From positions 1 to 64,000 of the forward strand of contig JADLDI010000057.1 of the NCBI GenBank assembly GCA_020846745.1: DNA of 64,000 nucleotides. Reading direction: 5' to 3'. This stretch comes from Bryobacterales bacterium. Lineage in GTDB: Bacteria > Acidobacteriota > Terriglobia > Bryobacterales > Bryobacteraceae. Shown in pieces: positions 8,254 through 17,685 of this stretch (the stretch's first letter is position 1; every line of letters starts with the position of its first letter). The position numbers and the translations under genes are program-made. The notes beneath the pieces are model-generated. The model was not told the DNA's origin. It did not search any database and saw only the letters and a program-made list of their open reading frames with translations.

Positions 8254-9741
8254 GTGAAGCCACTGCCGATCGCAATGCTTGTGATGGGGGTCGTGGCGTG
8301 CTCGCAATTGCGCCGTCCGCCCACCGCACTCGACAAGCTGAAGCCCTGCACGAGCGACGAAGGTCCCACCGACGCCTACTGCGGAAAGCTCGAGGTGTTT
8401 GAAAACCGCGCAAGCAATACCGGACGGAAGATCGCCCTCAAGATCGTACTGCTGCCCGGCCTGAGCCGCAACACGACAACGGACCCGCTCTTCTATCTTG
8501 CCGGCGGACCGGGCACGGGCGCCGCCAAAATGGCTCGGAACATCAAAGAGCTGTTCCGTGACATTCAAACTGAACGCGACATTGTGCTCGTCGACCAGCG
8601 CGGTACCGGCGATTCGGCCCCTTTGGCCTGCAAGTTCGACGACGATATTGCACCCGGAACGGCGGAAGAGACTTTCTTTCTGAACAAGCTGAAGAAGTGC
8701 CTCGACGACTACAAGGCCGATGTCCGGCAATACACCACCTCCATCGCCATGGACGATCTGGACGAAGTTCGTGCTTATCTCGGCTATAGCAAGATCAACA
8801 TCTACGGCGGGTCGTATGGAACCCGGGCGGGTATCGAGTATGTGCGCCGTCACGGCGGCCACGTTCGCAGTATCGTGCTGGATGGCGTTGCCCCGCCGGA
8901 CATGAAATTGCCGCTCTACATGGCTCGCGACGGCCAGCGCGCGATGGACCTGCTGATTCGCGATTGCGAACAGGACAAGGCCTGCAACGAGCGCTTCCCG
9001 AAACTGCGCGACCGTGTGCGGAGGATCTTTACCCGCCTGCAAGCGAAGCCCGAAAAGATAAAGCTCGCGCACCCGCGCACGGGCAAGGAACAGGAGATTG
9101 AAGTGAAGGCCCCGAACATCGCGGCGATCCTGTTCACGGCGTTCTACAACAGCCCGGCTACGTCTCTGTTGCCGCTGCTGCTTGAACGCGCCGAAAACGG
9201 AGATTATCGTGGACTGTTCGCCCTGGGCACGACAAGCGAATCGATCAGCGAGATGATGAGCCATGGCATGCATTTCTCTGTTGTATGCGCGGAAGACGCT
9301 CCCCTGGTGGACAACGCGGAAATTGCGAAAGAGACCAGCGGAACTTTCATGGGCGATGCGATGGCCAAACTCCGGCTGAAGCCCTGTGAATACTGGCCGC
9401 GGAACCCTGTCGACCCCGCCTTTTACAAGCCTTTCGCGAGCGATGTTCCCGCCCTGATTCTTTCCGGAGAGATCGACCCCGTCACCCCGCCCGTTTGGGG
9501 CGAGCAGATCGCCCGCCAATGGAAGAATTCAAAGCACCTGGTTGTGCCAGGCGTCGGACACGGCACCGTCACCAGCGGTTGTGTCATGCGAATCATGACC
9601 CGGTTTATCAAAGCGGGCACTTTCGGCGCGATCGATACGTCGTGCCTGGCCCGTGTCCACCGGCCGCCGTTCTTCCTCGGACCCGCTGGACCGAACCCCG
9701 AAACGCCAACCGCTACCAGAGCGGCAGGAGGCGCCCAATGA
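8254..9741 (+). CDS. Alpha/beta hydrolase lipoprotein, S33 aminopeptidase-like
   Basis: About 495 aa from the GTG at 8254. The N-terminus (PLPIAMLVMGVVACSQ) reads as a lipoprotein signal with Cys16. The protein fits the secreted S33/TAP-type hydrolases: nucleophile Ser187 in GGSYGTR, oxyanion region LAGGPGTG (about 82-89), acid in LSGEIDPVTPP and His in GVGHG. A C-terminal TAP-like domain precedes a Pro/Ala-rich tail. Peptide or amide hydrolysis in the periplasm is inferred. A TTG at 8140 is in frame but would bury the signal peptide. The stop overlaps the next start (ATGA), so it heads an operon with an ABC exporter. Confidence 0.85.
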   Translation: MKPLPIAMLVMGVVACSQLRRPPTALDKLKPCTSDEGPTDAYCGKLEVFENRASNTGRKIALKIVLLPGLSRNTTTDPLFYLAGGPGTGAAKMARNIKELFRDIQTERDIVLVDQRGTGDSAPLACKFDDDIAPGTAEETFFLNKLKKCLDDYKADVRQYTTSIAMDDLDEVRAYLGYSKINIYGGSYGTRAGIEYVRRHGGHVRSIVLDGVAPPDMKLPLYMARDGQRAMDLLIRDCEQDKACNERFPKLRDRVRRIFTRLQAKPEKIKLAHPRTGKEQEIEVKAPNIAAILFTAFYNSPATSLLPLLLERAENGDYRGLFALGTTSESISEMMSHGMHFSVVCAEDAPLVDNAEIAKETSGTFMGDAMAKLRLKPCEYWPRNPVDPAFYKPFASDVPALILSGEIDPVTPPVWGEQIARQWKNSKHLVVPGVGHGTVTSGCVMRIMTRFIKAGTFGAIDTSCLARVHRPPFFLGPAGPNPETPTATRAAGGAQ

Positions 9742-10466
9742 TCCGCGTAGAAGGTCTTAGGCGGACTTTTGGACCGGTGGTTGCCGCCGACAGAGTCACA
9801 TTCACTGCCCACGATGGCGCGGTGACCGGTCTGCTCGGCCCGAACGGCGCCGGGAAGACCACCAGCCTGCGCATGATCTACGGTCTGCTGAAGCCGGATT
9901 CCGGCCGCATCGAGGTAGACGGGGTCGACCTGCTGGCCGACCCGCAAGCCGCGCAGGCGCGCCTAGGCGTTTTGCCGGACGTTTCCGGCCTTTACCCGCG
10001 GCTCACCACACGAGAGCACATCGAATACTATGGCGAGTTGCGCGGCCTTCCCGCTGCCGAAATCCGCCAGCGCACCGGACAGTGGCTCGATTCCCTCGAC
10101 ATGCGTGACCTCGCTGACCGCCGCGTCGCCGGCTTTTCGCACGGCGAACGCACCAAAGTCGCGCTTGCCCGCGCGCTCATCCACGAGCCGCAGAATATAC
10201 TGCTCGACGAGCCCACCAACGGACTCGACGTGATGAGCACACGTGCCGTTCGCGACCTGATCCGCCGGCTGCGGGACCAGGGCCGCTGCGTCCTGTTCTC
10301 GAGCCACATCATGCAGGAAGTGTCTGCCCTCTGCGACCGTATTATCGTCATCGCCCACGGCCGCGTGGTTGCGGACGGAACGCCCGACGATCTTCGCGCG
10401 GCCACGGGCAAGGCTGACCTGGAAGACGCTTTTGTGTCGCTTGTGGAAACGGAGCAACGCGCATGA
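9738..10466 (+). CDS. ABC transporter ATP-binding protein, NatA-like
   Basis: 242 aa. Walker A LLGPNGAGKTTS (about residues 34-45), signature FSHGERTKVALARAL (a variant of LSGGQ), Walker B NILLDEPTNGLD and the switch His in SSHIMQEV. The layout is that of NatA/CcmA-type exporters working with ABC-2 permeases. The start ATG at 9738 overlaps the hydrolase stop and is preceded by GGCAGGAGG. It energises the permease encoded directly downstream. Confidence 0.92.
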   Translation: MIRVEGLRRTFGPVVAADRVTFTAHDGAVTGLLGPNGAGKTTSLRMIYGLLKPDSGRIEVDGVDLLADPQAAQARLGVLPDVSGLYPRLTTREHIEYYGELRGLPAAEIRQRTGQWLDSLDMRDLADRRVAGFSHGERTKVALARALIHEPQNILLDEPTNGLDVMSTRAVRDLIRRLRDQGRCVLFSSHIMQEVSALCDRIIVIAHGRVVADGTPDDLRAATGKADLEDAFVSLVETEQRA

Positions 10467-11638
10467 ACCTGCGGCGAATCGTAACTGTTACGCGTAAGGA
10501 ACTGAAAGACGCATTTCGCGACCGCCGCCAATTGGTCTCGATCCTGGTTGCATCGCTCGCCAGTCCGCTGCTGATCGCCTTGCTGTTCAACCGTATTGCC
10601 GAAGACCGGCGCGGAGCGGAAGAGATCAAAGTGCCCGTTGTGGGCCGGCAATACGCTCCGGTGCTGCTCGATTGGCTGGGGCAGCAGGCGGGCGTTCAGG
10701 TTGTGCCCGGCCCGGCCGATGCGGAAGGCGCCGTGCGCGAGCGGAAAGAAGACCTGGTCGTTGTCATCCCGAAAGATTTCGCGGAACGATTCCGCGATTC
10801 GAAGCCGGCGAAGGTGAAACTGGTATCCGATTCCACTTCGAGCCGCGGACGATTCAAAGTGGAGCGCGTCCGCACGCTCCTTCAGCGATATGGAGCTGAG
10901 ATCGGCGGTCTGCGCCTGATTGCGCGTGGTGTCAGCCCGGTGATCGCCAGCGCCGTTAACGTCGAAAACGTCGAGGTATCGAGCGCACAGCAGCGTGCCG
11001 CCATGATTCTCAACATGATCCCGATGCTGGTTATGATCGCGGCATTCATCGCCGCGATGTCCATCGCGACAGACGCCACGGCGGGCGAACGCGAGCGCGG
11101 GTCGCTGGAATCGCTACTGATCAACCCGGTGCCGCGCCTCGAACTCGTGACAGGCAAATGGCTGGCAGCGGCCATCTCATCCTGCGGCTGTATGCTGCTG
11201 ACGCTCGTCATCGTGTCGACCGTGGTGTTCCGGCTTCCTTTGCAGGACTTAGGCGTCCGGTTCCGGTTCGGCGTCCCCGAAGCCCTGCTGCTGATGGCCG
11301 CCGCCCTGCCCATGTCGCTTGTCGCCCCGGCTCTCCAGATGTACCTGTCGACCTTTGCACGGTCCTTTAAGGAAGCGCAGGGCTATGTCAGCTACCTGAT
11401 GCTGCTGGTCACCATGCCGGTGGTGTTGCATACGTTCTATCCGATTACGGGCCGGACATGGACCCTTGCGGTTCCCGTCATCGGACAGTTCGCGCTCGCG
11501 CTTGACGTCATCAGCGGTAAAACTCCATCGCCCGCCGCCTTGCTCGCCGGATTGGCCACTGCGATCGCCACCGCCGCCATCTGCCTGCATTTGACCAGGC
11601 GCTTGTTCGAGCGCGAAACCATAATTTTCAACCGGTAA
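10463..11638 (+). CDS. ABC-2 type permease, NatB-like
   Basis: 391 aa with one N-terminal membrane segment (about 25-45), a large external domain (about 50-180) and five hydrophobic segments in the C-terminal half, as in NatB family permeases. The GERERGSLESLLINPV stretch after the second membrane segment is typical of ABC-2 transporters. Its 4-base overlap with the ATPase gene indicates a single transporter. Substrate is not evident; NatAB exports Na+, but many homologues have other substrates. Confidence 0.88.
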   Translation: MNLRRIVTVTRKELKDAFRDRRQLVSILVASLASPLLIALLFNRIAEDRRGAEEIKVPVVGRQYAPVLLDWLGQQAGVQVVPGPADAEGAVRERKEDLVVVIPKDFAERFRDSKPAKVKLVSDSTSSRGRFKVERVRTLLQRYGAEIGGLRLIARGVSPVIASAVNVENVEVSSAQQRAAMILNMIPMLVMIAAFIAAMSIATDATAGERERGSLESLLINPVPRLELVTGKWLAAAISSCGCMLLTLVIVSTVVFRLPLQDLGVRFRFGVPEALLLMAAALPMSLVAPALQMYLSTFARSFKEAQGYVSYLMLLVTMPVVLHTFYPITGRTWTLAVPVIGQFALALDVISGKTPSPAALLAGLATAIATAAICLHLTRRLFERETIIFNR

Positions 11639-11647
11639 TTACGCGTC

Positions 11648-12283
11648 GTGAATGAATCCAATCCACCACCGGGTTCCGTACCAACAGATATGAGTGCTGC
11701 CGCGGCGGTGCGCATGGGCCCCCTGCACGATCGCGATCAGTTATGGTTCGGCTTTCTGACCAAAGCGGCGGAAGGCGACCGCGATGCGTTTGCCGCGCTT
11801 TATGACGCCACTTCCTCGCTTGTCTATTCACTTGTGTTGCGAATCCTGAACAATCCGGCCGATGCCGAAGAAGTCACACTCGATGTCTACATACAGGCCT
11901 GGCGCGACGCCAAACGGTTCGATTCGAGCCGCGGCGGCGTCGGCGCCTGGCTGGTGACCATTGCGCGCAGCCGTGCGCTCGATCGTATCCGGGCGCACGA
12001 ATCCCGGCAAAAACGCGAAGCTTTACCTCTTGTATGCGAGATTCAATCGAACGTGCCTTCGCCCGAAGATCTCTCGGCCATGAGCCAGGACCGGCGAGCC
12101 GTATCCGCCGCCATGGCTGCGCTCTCCGCCGAACAGCGCGAGGTCATCGAACTGGCTTACTTCCGGGGCATGTCGCAGAGTGAAATGGCTGAACACCTCA
12201 AGCTGCCGCTCGGGACGGTGAAGACTCGAGTCCGCCTGGCGATGATTCGCCTGCGCGAACTCATCGGGGGGTGGAAAGCATAA
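11648..12283 (+). CDS. ECF-type sigma factor, SigK/ChrR-system type
   Basis: 211 aa from a GTG; in-frame ATGs at 11690 and 11714 are alternative starts. Region 2 (DRDAFAALYDATSSLVYSL, DAEEVTLDVYIQAWRDA) and region 4 (LSAEQREVIELAYFRGMSQS, LPLGTVKTRVRLAM) are clear. The next gene encodes a zinc/cupin anti-sigma, so this looks like a redox- or singlet-oxygen-responsive pair similar to RpoE-ChrR. It begins 9 bases after the ABC permease and may belong to the same transcript. Confidence 0.9.
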   Translation: MNESNPPPGSVPTDMSAAAAVRMGPLHDRDQLWFGFLTKAAEGDRDAFAALYDATSSLVYSLVLRILNNPADAEEVTLDVYIQAWRDAKRFDSSRGGVGAWLVTIARSRALDRIRAHESRQKREALPLVCEIQSNVPSPEDLSAMSQDRRAVSAAMAALSAEQREVIELAYFRGMSQSEMAEHLKLPLGTVKTRVRLAMIRLRELIGGWKA

Positions 12284-12285
12284 CC

Positions 12286-12858
12286 ATGCCGCACACCAAA
12301 ATAACCGACGATCTACGCACCATCACTTCGCTCTACAGCCTGGGCGCGCTGCCGCCCGATGAGGCGGTGGAGTTCGAGAAGCACCTGGCCGAAGGGTGCG
12401 ACGTGTGCCGCGCGGAACTGGAATCGCTCAATGCCGCGGTTTTGCAGCTAGCGTTCGCCGCGCCTGAGGTGCAGCCGCCTGCCTCGCTTCGCGACCGCCT
12501 GTTGAACGCGATTGCCCCGCTTCCGGAGGGCATGCACATCGTTCGCAACACAGAGGGCCGCTGGGTGGCCACCGCGTTTCCCGGGGTAACCATGAAAACC
12601 CTGCACTTCGACAAGCAGACGTTCATGGTCACCAACCTTCTGAAGATGGAACCAAAGTCTTCCATTCCGCCGCACCGGCACACTGCCATGGAACAGTGCC
12701 TGGTGCTGGAAGGCGATGTGCGCCAGGATGGCGTCGCCATGGGTCCGGGAGACTACAGCCGCAACGATCCGCAAAGCCACCATGGCCGCATCTACACGGA
12801 GAACGGCTGCCTGCTCCTGCTGATTTCCTGCGCCAAAGACGAATTTTCCGCGGCGTAA
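12286..12858 (+). CDS. ChrR-like anti-sigma factor with cupin domain
   Basis: 190 aa from ATG 12286, 2 bases after the sigma stop; a GTG at 12271 is the longer option. The N-terminal domain (about 1-75) holds HLAEGCDVC, a zinc-binding anti-sigma motif with an extra residue between His and the first Cys (Hx4CxxC rather than the usual Hx3CxxC). The C-terminal cupin (about 95-185) has IPPHRHTAMEQCLVLEG, the metal-binding His/Glu set. In the ChrR family the N-terminal domain sequesters the sigma factor and the cupin takes part in sensing; here that is inferred. Confidence 0.85.
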   Translation: MPHTKITDDLRTITSLYSLGALPPDEAVEFEKHLAEGCDVCRAELESLNAAVLQLAFAAPEVQPPASLRDRLLNAIAPLPEGMHIVRNTEGRWVATAFPGVTMKTLHFDKQTFMVTNLLKMEPKSSIPPHRHTAMEQCLVLEGDVRQDGVAMGPGDYSRNDPQSHHGRIYTENGCLLLLISCAKDEFSAA

Positions 12859-12908
12859 GAAATCCATTTTCCACCCAGGTCCGTAACTCTTGCTGAAAGG
12901 ACTTGGAA

Positions 12909-13310
12909 ATGACAACCACTTCTACTGCTGTTGAACTCGTACAGAGCCTTTACGAGGCGTTTGGCCGCGGCGATATTCCGTTTGTAATCGCCCATGTTGC
13001 CGACGATTGCCGGTGGATCTCGCCCGGCCAGGGCATTCCGGCCGCGGGGGCGTATGTCGGGCCGGCTGGGGCGGGCGAGTTTTTCCAGAGATTAGGCGGA
13101 TCGGAGGAGTTCACCCGCTTTGAACCCCGGGAATACTTCACCAAAGGCGACGATGTGGTAGCGCTTGGTTTCGAGGAATGCCGCTCTCGCGCCACAGGCA
13201 AGACGATGTCGACCAACTGGGCGATGCTGTTCCGCGTGCGCGACGGCAAGGTTGTCTATTGGGAGGCGTTCTACGACACGTCCGCTTACGCGAACGCACA
13301 CCGCGGATGA
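12909..13310 (+). CDS. SnoaL/NTF2-like protein
   Basis: 133 aa, complete fold of the NTF2/ketosteroid isomerase-like superfamily: an N-terminal helix (AVELVQSLYEAFGRGDIPFVI), CRWISPGQG, and the final strands WAMLFRVRDGKVVYWEAFYD. The start ATG at 12909 has AAAGGA at 12896-12901. Such proteins bind small hydrophobic ligands or act as minor isomerases or dehydratases; this one has no assigned substrate. It lies 50 bases after the anti-sigma gene, in the same direction. Confidence 0.8.
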   Translation: MTTTSTAVELVQSLYEAFGRGDIPFVIAHVADDCRWISPGQGIPAAGAYVGPAGAGEFFQRLGGSEEFTRFEPREYFTKGDDVVALGFEECRSRATGKTMSTNWAMLFRVRDGKVVYWEAFYDTSAYANAHRG

Positions 13311-13325
13311 CGATTGCGCGCTGAA

Positions 13326-15038
13326 CTATTGCCCGGCAAGCGCGCCGGTATCGTAAACAACTTTGCCGTCGACCACTGTGCGCACGGGCTCAATCGACTT
13401 GATCTCGTCTTCGGGGACCGCGAAGAAGTCTTTATCGATCACCGCAAAATCGGCCAGTTTGCCGGGCTCGATGGTGCCCTTCAGCTTCTCCTCAAACGTG
13501 AGATAGGCGCCATTGACGGTCCACATGCGCAGTGCTTCTTCACGCGTGATGCGCTGTTCCGGACCGAGCACATTGCCGTCCGAAGTCTTCCGCGTAATAG
13601 TCATCCACATCGCATAAAACGGGTGATAGGCATTGATCGACAATCGCGGATCGTACTTGATCATGTGGTCCGAACCGCCTGCTACGACGATTCCCGCATC
13701 GTGCATGGCCCGCAACGGTAGAAACCACTTCGTCCGTTCGGGGCCGAACACCGGAGCCAGCGCTGGACCGTCGAAGTGATGCCACTGCGGCTGGCAGTCG
13801 AATACCACGCCCAATCGGGCGGCCTTCTCAATCGCGTCGGCGTTCGGGAAGTTGCCATGGGTAACGGTGAAGCGGCGGCCTTTGATCGGCTTCTCTTTGT
13901 TTGCCTCGTCGTAGGCATCGAGCAGCAGATCGATGGCCCCGCCGCCGGTTGTGTGCGAGGTCATCTGCCAGCCGAGTTTATTCGCGGTACGCGCCATCGC
14001 GATCAGGTTCTCGCGAGGAACGTTTACCACGCCGCGATAATCCGGATCGACGTAACCGTACACCTGCGTGTTCATGCCATACGGTTCGCGCAGATAAGCG
14101 GTGCCGATCAAAATGCCGCCATCCACAACCGTCTTCAGCGGACCGACACGCAGCCACTCATCGCCCCATCCCGTCGTAAACGGGATCGCCTCCACCCGCT
14201 TGGCCACGTCTTCCGGTTTCCCGTTCGCCTGAATCAAATACGTCACCGCGGTACGGACCGTCATTTGGCCCCGCTGTTTCAGATCCTGATACAAGCGGAA
14301 GCCATCGGGCCCCTGGCCCCGGTCGCCCGTGGAGGTGATGCCCACGCGGTTATATGCCGCCTGCATCTTGCGCAAGCCGCTCAGCCGCTCGTCGTAGGTG
14401 AACGCACGCGACGCCCGCAAGGGCCCAAGCAGTTGCTGGGCGCCGAGAACCAATCCAGTGGGCTCGCCCTTATCGTCTTTAATGATTTTGCCGTTCGACG
14501 GCTGAGGCGTGTTGCGGTCGATCCCGAGCCGTTTCAGCAGCTTCGAATTCAAAACCGAGGCGTAACTGTTGTCCGTCATCGCCTCGTGCTCTCCGGACAC
14601 TGCGTCCAGGTCGTGCCGCGTGGGATACCGGCGTTCCCGCAGCCGCGTGGAATAAACCTTGGGCACAAAGATCAGCTTGCCCGACGGCGTGCTGTTTGCA
14701 ATCTTCTTCACGTATTCTTTGACGTCATCAATGGACGTCATCACCGGAAGGATGCCTTCCTGCTCCGCCATCGCCGCGCCGATCGGATGCGTATGGCTAT
14801 CGTTGAGGCCCGGAACAACCGTGCGGCCCTTCAGGTCAATCCTTGCCGTGCCAGGCTTGGCCGCCTTCAGCACGTCCTGATTGCCGCCGACCTTGGCGAA
14901 GCGATTGCCTTCCACCAGGAACGCCTGCGCGATCTTGGTGGAACTGCTCAACGTGACAACCTTGCCATTGAAGTAAACAGCGTCGGCGCCGAATGTTGCG
15001 GCCGGCGCCAGCACGCACAAGCTGACGAAAAATCTCAT
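13326..15038 (-). CDS. Exported amidohydrolase, YtcJ-like
   Basis: 570 aa with signal peptide MRFFVSLCVLAPAATFGADA. It follows the amidohydrolase family 3 pattern: metal motif NDSHTHPIG near residue 80, later His in TSHTTGGG and THGNFP, GSDHMIKYDP, and the C-terminal EPGKLADFAVIDKDFFAVPE strand region. Related enzymes hydrolyse N-substituted amides or formamides. The substrate cannot be predicted. It ends 16 bases from the convergent NTF2-like gene, so the two transcripts meet here. Confidence 0.88.
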   Translation of the reverse strand: MRFFVSLCVLAPAATFGADAVYFNGKVVTLSSSTKIAQAFLVEGNRFAKVGGNQDVLKAAKPGTARIDLKGRTVVPGLNDSHTHPIGAAMAEQEGILPVMTSIDDVKEYVKKIANSTPSGKLIFVPKVYSTRLRERRYPTRHDLDAVSGEHEAMTDNSYASVLNSKLLKRLGIDRNTPQPSNGKIIKDDKGEPTGLVLGAQQLLGPLRASRAFTYDERLSGLRKMQAAYNRVGITSTGDRGQGPDGFRLYQDLKQRGQMTVRTAVTYLIQANGKPEDVAKRVEAIPFTTGWGDEWLRVGPLKTVVDGGILIGTAYLREPYGMNTQVYGYVDPDYRGVVNVPRENLIAMARTANKLGWQMTSHTTGGGAIDLLLDAYDEANKEKPIKGRRFTVTHGNFPNADAIEKAARLGVVFDCQPQWHHFDGPALAPVFGPERTKWFLPLRAMHDAGIVVAGGSDHMIKYDPRLSINAYHPFYAMWMTITRKTSDGNVLGPEQRITREEALRMWTVNGAYLTFEEKLKGTIEPGKLADFAVIDKDFFAVPEDEIKSIEPVRTVVDGKVVYDTGALAGQ

Positions 15039-15140
15039 TGCCTCTTCGATTCTAGTGCGTTGCAGTGCCTTACAGTCTTACAGCTCACGCAAACGGACTA
15101 AAACACGCACAATCGGCGTCATCGTCTTTCACCTGGAAGG

Positions 15141-15968
15141 TTAGCGTGCGTACCGCTTCAGGTATTCCACCCAGCGCTTCCCGGCGACTGGAGTGGCGAA
15201 CTCCTTCTTCCATAGCGCGACAAACTTGCTCCGCTTATCGTCGCGATGGGCGTTCAACCACTCCACCAGCGCCCGATGCTTCTTGACTGCCGGCATGGCG
15301 AGCATAGTCTCGTAATCGTTGATATCGCCCAGAACCGTTTGCACTTTGCGCATGGATGCCAGCCGTTGCGCCAGCCCTTTGGAATACAGCGGTTCGAACA
15401 ATTCGAGCGTGTAGCGAAAGCGTTTGCCACGCAGCCGGAACTGGTGCAGACCGGTCCATGTTGTGGATGGATCGATGGCGCATTCACCCGCTTTGAGAAA
15501 CTTCCTCGTCAGCTTCGGAAGCACGGCCCGCGCGTTCTCGGCCGGAGTCAGTTCCGGGTCCCACAGTTCGCCGCTTTTCGGGATCTTCCACTCCACGTGC
15601 AACTCGATCCCTTCGAGCGCCCGCACCAGCGTCAGCAGCGTGCCGACGTATCTTTTTCGCTCCGCTTCAATCGCCGCCGCAACGTCTTGTGTGTCCGGCA
15701 CCTGCGCTTCCCCGAGGATCAACAGGGCGACGTCGCGGTTGCGCGCTTCGCCCGCCGCCTTGAGCACGGGCCGCAACCGGTTCCGCAGCTTTCGCGCACG
15801 CTTCGCGCCCAGCAATTCGCCAAACAGCCGTAGCGCTTGTGCCAGGCGCCGGATCGAGACCCGCAGATCGTGAATCGCCTCTTCGTTTGGCTGCTCGCGC
15901 GTGCGGTCCAGTTCCGCCAATACGCGATCGATCTTCAGGTCGGTCTGCTGCCGTACGTAATTCTTCAC
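15141..15968 (-). CDS. CHAD domain protein
   Basis: 275 aa. The CHAD pattern is clear: EAIHDLRVSIRRLAQALRLF (about 30-50), RLRPVLKAAGEARNRDVAL (about 65-85) and HQFRLRGKRFRYTLELF (about 180-197), an array of conserved His/Arg/Lys. CHAD domains bind inorganic polyphosphate. The start overlaps the stop of the Ppx/GppA gene by 4 bases (ATGA), so the two are co-expressed; together they indicate polyphosphate handling. Confidence 0.9.
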   Translation of the reverse strand: MKNYVRQQTDLKIDRVLAELDRTREQPNEEAIHDLRVSIRRLAQALRLFGELLGAKRARKLRNRLRPVLKAAGEARNRDVALLILGEAQVPDTQDVAAAIEAERKRYVGTLLTLVRALEGIELHVEWKIPKSGELWDPELTPAENARAVLPKLTRKFLKAGECAIDPSTTWTGLHQFRLRGKRFRYTLELFEPLYSKGLAQRLASMRKVQTVLGDINDYETMLAMPAVKKHRALVEWLNAHRDDKRSKFVALWKKEFATPVAGKRWVEYLKRYAR

Positions 15969-17497
15969 CGTCTTGCCCTCACCACCGCCAAACGCTTTTC
16001 ATACGCCTGCAGGAACGAAGCGCCTGTGCGCTCAGCCGCCCATAATTCAAGGTCCACCTTGCCCGTTCCCGTCACCTGCAGCACCACGACGCCATCGCGC
16101 GTTTCGCAGGCGATCGACTTCACACGCTGCTCTTTGCCCTGATCGAGCGCGCTTGCCAGGCGCAACAGCGGGATCAACTGCATCAGCGCGCGTTTATCGT
16201 CCGCCGCCAGCGTTTGAAATGCCGTGTGGCGGGCCGTCGGCATCGATTTCCGGTGAAACCGGCAGAGCATAGCCGTGAGCATCTTTTCGCGCGCGGTGAA
16301 CCCGGGCAAATCGGAGTTCTGCACCAGGTATTGCGAATGCTTGTGATGGCCGGTGTCGCTGACGAAGTGTCCCGTGTCGTAGAGCAGGGCCGCGGCTTCG
16401 AGAATCTTCCCCCACGCGGGCGGCAGCTTGTGCAGCGCCTTCAAACTATCGAACAGAACCTCGCAGAACCCGGTGACGTGGCGGGCGTGCTTCATCGGCA
16501 CGGCGAACTTGACGGCCATCCGTTCCGCCACCCGGCGCTGTTCTTTGGTAAGAGACGTCTGGTCCGCGCCGACGCGGCGAGCGGCCAGGTCCGCCACAAT
16601 GCCATCGCGCACACCGGCGGCGGAATGATAGAGCGCCGGCAGTTCGAACCGCTGCAGGCATTCAAGCAACACCGCCACGCCCGCGACGATAATCTGCGCG
16701 CGCCGCGGACCGATGCCGGCGATCTTCGCCCGGCCTGACGTCTTTTTCGCGCATAGTTGGCGAAACAGCGCCTTCACCTGGGCCGAGGACGCGCGGCGGC
16801 GGTCGGCTTCCTCGCGGCGGGCCCGCGGAATGCCGTTCACCGCGCAAACAAGCGCGGCGGCCGTCGCGGATGTCGCAATCGCACGGTCGCAAGGCTTTGG
16901 CCCGAACTTACGAACCGCGGGATTCAGACGCTCGCCTATGAATTCGCGCAAACGGTCGAGTTGAACCGGTGAAGGAGGATCGTCCTCCAGGAACGCCTCG
17001 GTCAACCGGACGGCCCCCAGCGGCTTCGAGAAGGCATCGGTCAACCGGCCATTGTCCGCCAGGATGATCTCCGCGCTTCCCCCGCCCACATCGATCACCA
17101 GCACGCGGCTGTTCGGATGCGGCCAGCGGCTTTGCACGCCCACGTGAATGAGGCGCGCCTCTTCCTGGCCCGAAATAATTTCGACCGGACTGCCGGCCGC
17201 GGCCGAAGCACGTTCGATAAACTCCGCCTGGTTGCTCGCATCCCGCACCGCGGCCGTCGCGACCGCCCTCACGCCCACGACGTCCACCTTCCGGTACGCC
17301 TGCGACATCCGCCCCAGGACCGTGCATACGAAGTCCATCGCTTCGCGGCTGATCGCACCGTTCCGAAAGACGCTCGTGCCCAGCCGCGTCACTTCCCGGT
17401 CGGACGCCAGTTGTTCGATCCGTCCGCCCGGCAGCACATCGGCGGCGAGCATGCGGACCGAGTTCGATCCGATGTCGATGGCGGCATAACGCGGCAT
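15965..17497 (-). CDS. ppx: Ppx/GppA phosphatase (exopolyphosphatase)
   Basis: 510 aa from the ATG at 17497 (MPRYAAIDIGSNSVRML), chosen because the family begins at this AIDIGSNS motif; an in-frame start 33 codons upstream would add a non-conserved stretch. Two actin-like ATPase domains are seen: DIGSNS phosphate-binding loop at about residue 7 and VIDVGGGSAEII at about residue 135. The C-terminal part is an HD-like helical domain (AALLYDTGHFVSDTGHHKHS). The enzyme removes terminal phosphate from polyphosphate or acts on pppGpp. It forms a two-gene operon with the polyphosphate-binding CHAD protein, which supports polyphosphate as substrate. Confidence 0.88.
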   Translation of the reverse strand: MPRYAAIDIGSNSVRMLAADVLPGGRIEQLASDREVTRLGTSVFRNGAISREAMDFVCTVLGRMSQAYRKVDVVGVRAVATAAVRDASNQAEFIERASAAAGSPVEIISGQEEARLIHVGVQSRWPHPNSRVLVIDVGGGSAEIILADNGRLTDAFSKPLGAVRLTEAFLEDDPPSPVQLDRLREFIGERLNPAVRKFGPKPCDRAIATSATAAALVCAVNGIPRARREEADRRRASSAQVKALFRQLCAKKTSGRAKIAGIGPRRAQIIVAGVAVLLECLQRFELPALYHSAAGVRDGIVADLAARRVGADQTSLTKEQRRVAERMAVKFAVPMKHARHVTGFCEVLFDSLKALHKLPPAWGKILEAAALLYDTGHFVSDTGHHKHSQYLVQNSDLPGFTAREKMLTAMLCRFHRKSMPTARHTAFQTLAADDKRALMQLIPLLRLASALDQGKEQRVKSIACETRDGVVVLQVTGTGKVDLELWAAERTGASFLQAYEKRLAVVRARR

Positions 17498-17685
17498 AGG
17501 ACCATCATAGGCGTGAAGACGACAGATGGACGGGAAAAGTGCCGGATCTCGCAGGGAGAAGACAAGGAGAAGATCGAGCAAGTCCCTTCTATTCAACAGA
17601 GTGCGAGACGAAATGACCGGTCTTCGAATTGCTACAGTACTAATAAGTTCCGTTTCTCCGAAAAATGTGATATGTTTATCCGCAA

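Noticed and set aside
8245-9519. 424-codon open frame on the minus strand opposite the hydrolase
   Set aside because: Its residue composition and lack of motifs fit a GC-rich antisense shadow; the plus-strand frame has a full catalytic triad and signal peptide.
13776-15101. 441-codon plus-strand frame opposite the amidohydrolase
   Set aside because: Antisense shadow of the conserved amidohydrolase; no domain pattern.
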